Part shown: positions 58,032-64,000 of the stretch, piece by piece
How positions within the stretch are numbered: position 1 is the stretch's first letter
How the letters are laid out: the number at the start of each line of letters is the position of its first letter
From: Henningerozyma blattae CBS 6284
Taxonomy: Eukaryota; Ascomycota; Saccharomycetes; Saccharomycetales; Saccharomycetaceae
DNA length: 64,000 bases
Assembly: GCF_000315915.1 (NCBI RefSeq)
Contig: NC_020193.1
Location: forward strand, 744,001 to 808,000
Reading direction: 5' to 3'
Position numbers and translations under genes: made by a program
The notes under the pieces: model-generated
What the model was told of the DNA's origin: nothing
What the model saw: only the letters and a program-made list of their open reading frames with translations
The model's database searches: none

Positions 58032-59279
58032 ATGTCAAAATTATTTATATCTACTGCCAATGCAGGTAAAGCACATGAAGCTGACATTTTCCAGTTATCG
58101 GTGATTTCACCATACACCATTACTGTATCTGGAGATGGGTATTTGAAATTATGGATCAATAAATTACAAGATAATCAATCACCAAAAGAATTTGTATTCA
58201 GTCATTTCGTTCATAAATCAGGTTTGCATCATGTAGATTCTTATTACGACCATGATGTATGTATAGTGACATGTGTCTCATTTTCTGGAGAAATATTTAT
58301 GTTTCAAATAAATACAACAGAGCATACCTGTGAGCCAATCGATTTGATCAAAGATGATACTTTGAAGAAAAAATCATTTTGGGCTGTTAAATGGTTCAAA
58401 AGTCAAGATTTAGTCGTATCGCATAGATTTGCAGCTACAGATGTTAAGGGGAATACTTATGTTTGGAAATTCTCTACAGGTGTTAAAAAAAATGCACAAG
58501 AAATGGAGCAAGATCAGAGACAAAGGCAAGGGGATGGGAAGCGTGGAGAGAAAAAAATAGTAAAAGAAGAAGAAGTGCAATTTGCCATTGGCGAACCTTC
58601 CATGATATTTGATGGTGTAATCCCTCCGCCATCACCCTCATTTGCCATTTGTTTAGATATATCACCAAAGGGACAAATTGCCACCGGGTTTTCTAATGGT
58701 AATGTTGTAGTATCTCAATTATCTACGTTAAGACCTATATATACGTTTGAAGGGTTTGGTATTAAAGGTATTGCACAAAATAGTAGTACGATCCGTAATT
58801 TAAAATTCTCACCATTGGGAAATCTATTAGCTGTGGCTAATGATTCCGGATCATATGGCTGTATTACATTGTATGAGACAGAATATGGAGAGCGTATAGG
58901 TAACTTTTCTGTCCCCACACATTCCAATCAAAGTAGTATTGGATCATTTGCCCATATGGGATGGGTGTTTGGACTATCCTTTAATTCTACGGGAGAAGTA
59001 TTGGCATCTTGTGGATATGATGGTAAGATTAGAGTTTGGGATATCAAATTGAAAGAAAGATTGAGTACTATCAATATATCAGCCAATGATATTGAAATAG
59101 AACAAGATATTTTGACTCAAGATGAAAATGGTGATTCTCTTTTGACTCCTGCAGTAATGGACGTATCCTTTATTGGGAAAGGTATTCGTGGAGGAATGAA
59201 TTCCGAAACAAATGAAGGTCTTGTTTGTGTTGCAATGGACCGTAGTGTAAGATGGTTCCGTGAAGCTGGGGGTAAATAA
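58032..59279 (+). CDS. SKI8: Ski complex WD40 subunit
   Basis: Homologue of yeast Ski8/Rec103 (YGL213C, 397 aa; here 415 aa). It is a WD40 propeller of the Ski2-Ski3-Ski8 complex that feeds mRNA to the cytoplasmic exosome, and in meiosis a Spo11 partner. The start MSKLFISTANAGKAHEADIFQLSVISPYTITVSGDGYLKLW is diagnostic. Further WD blades include LKFSPLGNLLAVANDSGSYG, VFGLSFNSTGEVLASCGYDG with KIRVWDIKLKERLSTI, and the C-terminal VCVAMDRSVRWFREAGGK matches the S. cerevisiae end. A Lys/Glu/Gln-rich loop at about 155-180 (QEMEQDQRQRQGDGKRGEKK) accounts for the extra residues. Confidence 0.97.
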   Translation: MSKLFISTANAGKAHEADIFQLSVISPYTITVSGDGYLKLWINKLQDNQSPKEFVFSHFVHKSGLHHVDSYYDHDVCIVTCVSFSGEIFMFQINTTEHTCEPIDLIKDDTLKKKSFWAVKWFKSQDLVVSHRFAATDVKGNTYVWKFSTGVKKNAQEMEQDQRQRQGDGKRGEKKIVKEEEVQFAIGEPSMIFDGVIPPPSPSFAICLDISPKGQIATGFSNGNVVVSQLSTLRPIYTFEGFGIKGIAQNSSTIRNLKFSPLGNLLAVANDSGSYGCITLYETEYGERIGNFSVPTHSNQSSIGSFAHMGWVFGLSFNSTGEVLASCGYDGKIRVWDIKLKERLSTINISANDIEIEQDILTQDENGDSLLTPAVMDVSFIGKGIRGGMNSETNEGLVCVAMDRSVRWFREAGGK

Positions 59280-59816
59280 GTTGTAAGTTTATATTATTGC
59301 ATATTTAAAAATAATGATTTGTAGACGTAGGTTTTTGTTCTTGCTTTTGCGTTTGCTTAAGCATTTACAAATACTCGACACGGTAAGATACAAGATATTC
59401 AAGCTTGCTCCATGAGGGGGGTGCCTAATAGAAGCAAGCAAGCTATTGTGTTCAAAAGAAAGCCATTGTTTAGCATTATATAGGCATTATCTGCATCGTA
59501 CATATAGAATAATATCTATATTAGAACTCTGATAGGCAAAACAACCTTAGTTGTAACGGCGATACCCCGGAACTGTTTTGTTCGACTGACACATGTTGTT
59601 GTGCGAGATATGTGGTGTACAGATGTATGTGGTTCCTATCTCAGTTAACGGCGAGTTCGGGCGAAGACGGACAAAATATATTTGTGATTAATTATTATGG
59701 GATGGGATAGATTTAAAAGAGATGGATTAACCCAGAAGAAAACAAATGGAATACAAAAATAAAAATATAGAGTGTTATAATTACCAATAAGCATAAAAAA
59801 AAAAGGATAGCACAAT
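59280..59816. other. SKI8-MDM34 intergenic region
   Basis: 537 bp in tandem orientation. Mixed composition around 59,330-59,660, then AT-rich with an A-run just before the MDM34 start. No full factor consensus or RNA gene recognised. Confidence 0.4.
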
Positions 59817-61334
59817 ATGTCGTTCCAATTCAACGAAAAGTTGTTTGCGGAAAAGGGTTTCAACGAGGTATTGAAGGAGAAATTATGTAAAGCCTTAAAC
59901 TCGTTCTCTAAACTTGACATATTGAAGAGTGAGATTCAGGTTTATGAGTTGGAATTTGAAAGGATGCCTGAGTTTGAAATCCTAGATTTGAATGTGCAGC
60001 CTGTGGATTTGAATCAAACAAAACCAGTGTTGAAAGCCATTTGTAAGATTGCGTGGCAGGATATTTCGATAAAGATTAAGACTGAAATAGAATCTAATCT
60101 ATTATATCTCTCTATTAAGAACCAGCCTGAATTTATCCAACCTGAGATTAATTGTAACGATTCTTTTGATTTGCCCATTATAATGAATTTCAAGCGAATC
60201 CAATTCAAATCTATAATGAATTGCTTTGTCAAGCAAAGTGGGGTCGGAATTACATTCAATGATGTGATATTAGATTTTCAATTTGATTGTTCAATCAAAT
60301 TCTTACAAAACACAATAACGAAAAGATTGAAGAATTCCATGAATGCAGTATTCAAGAGTGTATTACCGGAGTTGATCTTTTCTATGTCACAAACTTGGTT
60401 TAATAAACACGATGAAAATGAGAATTTATTGAGATTGGGCAAGGCAGAGGAGCAAGAAGAGCTAATAAATACCAAGTTTGAAGAGAATGAGATCAACGAA
60501 CTATCTCCAGTAAACATGTTGAAATTGTCTACTATTATATCTTCAAGACAAACGTTATCATTGAATTCCATTAATAATTCTACACGTTCAGTGAGAAATC
60601 CCTTTGAATCATTCGGCTGTATCTATAGAGCTAATCTACCCATCTTATTATCACGATTACCATCTTTAAATAACGCCTTTTGCAAAGATGCAAATAATAC
60701 TTTGATGGGTATAGTCAAGGGAGGAGATTATGATAGTAATCGTAATTTATCGATGTGTTCGATAAATAGTAATAGTAGTAGTAATGGGGGTGGCAGTAGC
60801 ATGACACGTATAGATGAAAATCAAATCCATCAAAGTGTGGTGGAAACAAACAGTTACTCACTGGAAGATATCATTGGCATTCAAAACAAATTATATGAAA
60901 GACAGATTCACGGTGACACAAAAGTGAAGCCTAATCGTCGTAAAATCAGACTCAGTAGACGTCGCCATCAAGAGCAGGTACAAGAACAGGTACCTTCAAT
61001 TGAGAAACCAACACTGGAAGAGCCGCCAGTAGTGGAAAGACCTCCAATAGAAAAAAGGGTCACGTTACCTCGGATTGCAAGTGCTTTGGTCGCCGACGAC
61101 TGTTCGGCCGAACATAAAATTTCGGCCGAGTCTCGTGATGGTGCAGCACAAGTGATGCGCCAGTTACAATGTTTCAAATTGCCAGACAAGTGTTTATTAC
61201 ATTACGAAGATCAACGAGGAAGCATAACAGGAAATGTTACAGGAAGTGCTAGTATCTTGCTGAAACTTCCTAGAGGCCAACCAGGCTGTGTATGGGGCGT
61301 GGAGACACATATGCCGCCGCCATACAATGCATAA
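59817..61334 (+). CDS. MDM34: ERMES complex subunit Mdm34
   Basis: Homologue of yeast Mdm34/Mmm2 (YGL219C, 459 aa; here 505 aa). It is the outer-mitochondrial-membrane component of ERMES, the ER-mitochondria tether that moves phospholipids. The N-terminal SMP lipid-binding domain (about 1-205) is clear: MSFQFNEKLFAEKGFNEVLK, ALNSFSKLDILKSEIQVYEL, FEILDLNVQPVDLNQTKPVLKAI-type strands, GVGITFNDVILDFQFDCSIK and VLPELIFSMSQTWFNKHDEN. After a disordered Ser/Asn-rich linker, the end carries the family's Pro-rich finish MPPPYNA, so the frame is complete. The 3' third uses more CGT/CGC arginine codons and is richer in GC than the 5' part. Confidence 0.95.
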   Translation: MSFQFNEKLFAEKGFNEVLKEKLCKALNSFSKLDILKSEIQVYELEFERMPEFEILDLNVQPVDLNQTKPVLKAICKIAWQDISIKIKTEIESNLLYLSIKNQPEFIQPEINCNDSFDLPIIMNFKRIQFKSIMNCFVKQSGVGITFNDVILDFQFDCSIKFLQNTITKRLKNSMNAVFKSVLPELIFSMSQTWFNKHDENENLLRLGKAEEQEELINTKFEENEINELSPVNMLKLSTIISSRQTLSLNSINNSTRSVRNPFESFGCIYRANLPILLSRLPSLNNAFCKDANNTLMGIVKGGDYDSNRNLSMCSINSNSSSNGGGSSMTRIDENQIHQSVVETNSYSLEDIIGIQNKLYERQIHGDTKVKPNRRKIRLSRRRHQEQVQEQVPSIEKPTLEEPPVVERPPIEKRVTLPRIASALVADDCSAEHKISAESRDGAAQVMRQLQCFKLPDKCLLHYEDQRGSITGNVTGSASILLKLPRGQPGCVWGVETHMPPPYNA

Positions 61335-61355
61335 TTTTACATCATGGTTGTACAA

Positions 61356-61385
61356 ATCACGTGCGTATCGTTTATATCACGTGAT
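61356..61385. promoter_or_regulatory. Two Cbf1-type E-boxes 20 bp apart
   Basis: ATCACGTG at 61,356-61,363 and the palindrome ATCACGTGAT at 61,376-61,385, within the 168-bp gap between MDM34 and the next gene, about 120-145 bp before its ATG. Paired perfect sites in so small a spacer argue for a real promoter of the downstream gene. Confidence 0.6.
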
Positions 61386-61502
61386 ATCGCGCGAGATTTA
61401 TGTAACAGTATATATATTTGATAATGATCAACCACATTTCATAGCTCTTTTAATTTTTTTTGCTTTGCAATAAGGTAGACACACACATATAGCACGGCAA
61501 TC

Positions 61503-62093
61503 ATGGACTATGCATCACAGAAGAATGACCGTCGCCGTCAGTTTCAAGAACGTCGTAGCCTTAAGGCACGCCACGAGACCCCTACAGCTCGCAAGCACCG
61601 TCTTCAAAACAGCGCCCAGAATAACGAAGAGCTTGTCCCACAAGAGGTCTTACTACCATCCAATGAATCTCGCTATGAAGAACTGGGCCAATTGGGTGAT
61701 TCTTTAGAAGACTCTGAGCAGGCAGAGCATTTACGCACACGTGCCCGTGATGCAGCAGCAGCAGCAGAAGCTCGTTCACTTGAGCTCACCACAAATTCTA
61801 CCCACAGATCTGTACCAGCTAAGAAGCAATTGGCTCAGTTGGATACTGCAGATCTGAATAATATACTACAAAAAGGAATGAGTGAAGGCGCTAATGCCAA
61901 ATCAAATAGAAGTGTTAATACCAGTGCTAATGTCAATACAAGTACTGACGCTGATGATGGTGTAACCACCTCTACAACACGAAATACTCAAAAAATAATT
62001 AGCCCCTCATATGGTCCATCAAGAACTTTCTACAAGCTAACTCAACTGCTTCCAAGCTTAATCCAGATCTCGAAGACGATCAAGATTTCCTAG
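61503..62093 (+). CDS. Unidentified Arg/Ala-rich protein; last codons possibly frameshifted
   Basis: I do not recognise this protein. The open frame gives 196 residues: a very basic N-terminus (NDRRRQFQERRSLKARHETP), an acidic helical middle (GQLGDSLEDSEQAEHLRTRA) with an Ala run (DAAAAAEARS), LAQLDTADLNNILQKGMSEG, and a Ser/Thr/Asn-rich part. The annotated tail (FYKLTQLLPSLIQISKTIKIS) is hydrophobic and unlike the rest. A neighbouring frame, open from 62,003, instead reads NSTASKLNPDLEDDQDFLD, then TLL, and stops at 62,103-62,105, a more natural charged ending. Arginine is almost all CGT/CGC in the first 100 codons but mostly AGA afterwards. In S. cerevisiae the gene upstream of ARB1 is EDC2, with YER034W beyond; I cannot confirm a match to either. 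Confidence 0.7.
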   Translation: MDYASQKNDRRRQFQERRSLKARHETPTARKHRLQNSAQNNEELVPQEVLLPSNESRYEELGQLGDSLEDSEQAEHLRTRARDAAAAAEARSLELTTNSTHRSVPAKKQLAQLDTADLNNILQKGMSEGANAKSNRSVNTSANVNTSTDADDGVTTSTTRNTQKIISPSYGPSRTFYKLTQLLPSLIQISKTIKIS

Positions 62094-62241
62094 ATACATT
62101 ACTCTAGCATAATATTTTATGAACTGTAGTAAGCCTATCTCTAGTCTCCGTTAGACTCAGTTAGCCCGTCATACCCCTCTTGTTTCTTCTATTATGTATA
62201 ATTAACACAACTCACATATATTCTATACATCTACATATCAT

Positions 62242-64000
62242 CTACAAAACAACATTCTTGGCAAGCTTACTCTTATATTCCAAGATAGAACCATCCCATC
62301 TAGTAGCAGTCTTATGTTCTACCACAAAGATATCCTTAGCAATCTTATCTAATAATCTGAAATCGTGTGAAACAACAACAACACCACCATTGAATTCATT
62401 GATAGCGTCTGCTAAAGAATCAATAGTAGGAATATCTAAACCATTGGTAGGTTCATCCAGTAATAAGACATTTGGTTGTTCTAAAGCCAATAATGCAAAA
62501 ACAACACGAGACCGTTGACCTTCGGATAGTGTACCCATCAAGACAGTTTGAGCTTCACCAGTCAAACCATACCGACCTAATTGACCTCTCCAGTATTGGA
62601 AATCTTGCGATATATTAGAATACTTATCTCTAACAAATTCTAATGCACTCTTGGTTAAATCCAATTGATCTTGAGAATGTTGAGAATAAACACCCAATTT
62701 CACGTGTGTATGTCTAGATACACGACCAGATTGGGACATCAATTCACCAGTCATGATCTTTAATAATGTGGATTTACCAACACCATTAGGACCAACTAAT
62801 GCAATACGAGAATCCATATCAACACCGAAGTTCAAATGTTCATATAAGTTATTTTCAGGTTTACCATCATAAGAAAATGAAATATCATCAAAAGCTAAAA
62901 CTGGTGGTGGTAATCTATCAACTTGTGGGAATCTGAAGGAAAAGACACGATCTTGAACGACTGGTTGAATCAACCCATCAGCCTCCATCTTATCCAAAAT
63001 CTTTTGTCTGGATTTGGCTTGCTTGACCAAGTTAGCATATGTACCGGCAGATGCAATAAACTTCTTGATATGGGCAATTTCTTCTTGTTGTTTGTTATAT
63101 TGCTTCATTTGATTGGTTTCCAATTCGGTTCTAGTCTTGATATAAGAATCGTAGTTACCACCATATTGAGTCAATTTTTGTAATCTCATATCCAACATAT
63201 TTGTACAGACACCATTCAAGAAATCTTGAGAGTGAGAAACCAACACCAAAGTACGGTCGAATCTCTTCAAGTATTCTTCTAACCAAACACAGGCTTCTAA
63301 ATCTAAATGAGCAGTTGGGTCATCCAGCAATAATAACGTTGGTTTCACAAATAAGGCCTTGGCAAGAGCAACACGCATCTTCCAACCACCAGACATATCT
63401 TTAGTCTTCTTCAAAATAGTAGTAGAATTGAAACCTAAACCAATTAAGATAACAGCAGCTCTACTTTCAAAAGTATCGGGATCTAAAGAATCCATTCTTT
63501 CATATAATGGATCCAATAATTCAGATTCAGGACCTTCTTCCAAGACGATCTTTTCAGCTAAATCTTCCAATCTTTGTAATTCATTTTGAGCTTCTCTAAC
63601 GACATATTCCAAGGCAGAATATTCACTTGGTTCAGCTGGTTCATCTAACAAATAAATATCGATGTTTTCTGGAATAGGATATTCTCTATTGGCAATAGCT
63701 TTCAAAAATGTAGATTTACCACAACCGTTTTCACCTAATAAACCATAGTGACGACCATAATTCAATTCTAAAGTAGAATCTTGAATTAATACTTTACCGT
63801 GGAATAATAAGGAAACAGAAGTTAACTTAATATCTCTAGATGTTTCCAAGGAAGCTAAAACACCGGTGGTAACACGATCAGAAATACCATCCTCATCCAT
63901 TTGTAATTTCATCTTAGCGATTTCTTTGGCAGCGACTTCAGCTTCATCTTCTTCTTCTTTAGATTCCTTTTTTTTACCTAGTCTTTTGACAGTTTTACCT
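62242..64000 (-). CDS. ARB1: ABC-F ATPase of ribosome biogenesis, Arb1 (5' end outside window)
   Basis: Homologue of yeast Arb1 (YER036C, 610 aa). This soluble ABC-F ATPase shuttles between nucleus and cytoplasm and is needed for 40S and 60S biogenesis. The first Met inside the window is at 63,912, but the frame stays open to the edge and reads GKTVKRLGKKKESKEEEDEA, matching the Arb1 N-terminal region, so about 25 residues are missing. Two ABC cassettes are complete: Walker A GLLGENGCGKST and LVGPNGVGKST, signatures MSGGWKMRVALAKA and LSEGQRSRVVFALL, Walker B LLLLDDPTAHLD and VLLLDEPTNGLD. The ABC-F linker FIASAGTYANLVKQAKSRQK lies between them. It ends YKSKLAKNVVL. It is convergent with the unidentified gene over about 140 bp. 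Confidence 0.98.
   Translation of the reverse strand, partial: GKTVKRLGKKKESKEEEDEAEVAAKEIAKMKLQMDEDGISDRVTTGVLASLETSRDIKLTSVSLLFHGKVLIQDSTLELNYGRHYGLLGENGCGKSTFLKAIANREYPIPENIDIYLLDEPAEPSEYSALEYVVREAQNELQRLEDLAEKIVLEEGPESELLDPLYERMDSLDPDTFESRAAVILIGLGFNSTTILKKTKDMSGGWKMRVALAKALFVKPTLLLLDDPTAHLDLEACVWLEEYLKRFDRTLVLVSHSQDFLNGVCTNMLDMRLQKLTQYGGNYDSYIKTRTELETNQMKQYNKQQEEIAHIKKFIASAGTYANLVKQAKSRQKILDKMEADGLIQPVVQDRVFSFRFPQVDRLPPPVLAFDDISFSYDGKPENNLYEHLNFGVDMDSRIALVGPNGVGKSTLLKIMTGELMSQSGRVSRHTHVKLGVYSQHSQDQLDLTKSALEFVRDKYSNISQDFQYWRGQLGRYGLTGEAQTVLMGTLSEGQRSRVVFALLALEQPNVLLLDEPTNGLDIPTIDSLADAINEFNGGVVVVSHDFRLLDKIAKDIFVVEHKTATRWDGSILEYKSKLAKNVVL

Noticed and set aside
1..64000. Ty elements, solo LTRs, CRISPR arrays, prokaryotic-type operons
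   Set aside because: No reverse-transcriptase or integrase frames and no TG...CA long repeats with short target duplications. CRISPR and operon features do not apply to this yeast nuclear DNA.

Overview
This window is nuclear DNA from a budding yeast of the family Saccharomycetaceae. It is AT-rich, genes are dense, and I could not place an intron in any gene. Nearly every large protein reads as a close homologue of a Saccharomyces cerevisiae protein. The order of S. cerevisiae counterparts interleaves two pairs of sister blocks: YKL/YLR on the left (VIP1, PRS1, FAS1, MTR2, HYM1, CDC73, CNB1, DPH2, URA4) and YGL/YER on the right (KEX1, CHO1, POX1, CHC1, SPT16, GAL83, MIG2/3-like, VAM7, SKI8, MDM34, ARB1). 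That is expected of a species that split from S. cerevisiae near or soon after the whole-genome duplication and lost a different set of copies. A post-duplication lineage such as Tetrapisispora, Vanderwaltozyma, Naumovozyma or Kazachstania is my inference; I cannot name the species.

Layout. 1-7 kb: the 3' part of VIP1 (cut by the window edge), a broken unidentified membrane-protein gene, and PRS1. 7-15 kb: FAS1 and MTR2, divergent around a relatively GC-rich promoter with two tandem Abf1 consensus sites and a Cbf1-type E-box. 15-28 kb: a small putative tail-anchored protein, HYM1, CDC73, CNB1, DPH2, URA4, MRPL1 and TMA64. 28-46 kb: GPH1, KEX1, CHO1, POX1 and CHC1. The POX1/CHC1 divergent promoter carries two oleate response elements and three evenly spaced Tbf1 motifs. 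46-56 kb: SPT16, GAL83 and a MIG2/MIG3-type repressor with a very long (2.7 kb) upstream region holding Rgt1-type motifs and a full Gal4 consensus site. 56-64 kb: VAM7 (reading frame disrupted in its SNARE motif), SKI8, MDM34, an unrecognised Arg/Ala-rich gene, and ARB1 (cut by the window edge).

The genes cover housekeeping roles: nucleotide synthesis (PRS1, URA4), lipid synthesis and breakdown (FAS1, CHO1, POX1), glycogen and glucose signalling (GPH1, GAL83, MIG), membrane traffic (CHC1, VAM7, KEX1), chromatin and transcription (SPT16, CDC73), RNA export and decay (MTR2, SKI8), translation and ribosomes (TMA64, ARB1, DPH2, MRPL1) and organelle contacts (MDM34). GAL83 and the MIG gene lie next to each other and both belong to the Snf1/glucose-repression circuit, an adjacency also seen in S. 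cerevisiae.

The most notable observations are: the single-base frameshift in VAM7 that replaces the second half of its SNARE helix; the decayed membrane gene at 3.3-4.4 kb; the regulatory-site clusters upstream of POX1/CHC1 and of the MIG gene; and the gene at 61.5 kb, whose arginine codon usage switches partway and whose last codons may be frameshifted. I found no transposons, tRNA genes, rRNA genes, CRISPR arrays or centromere.
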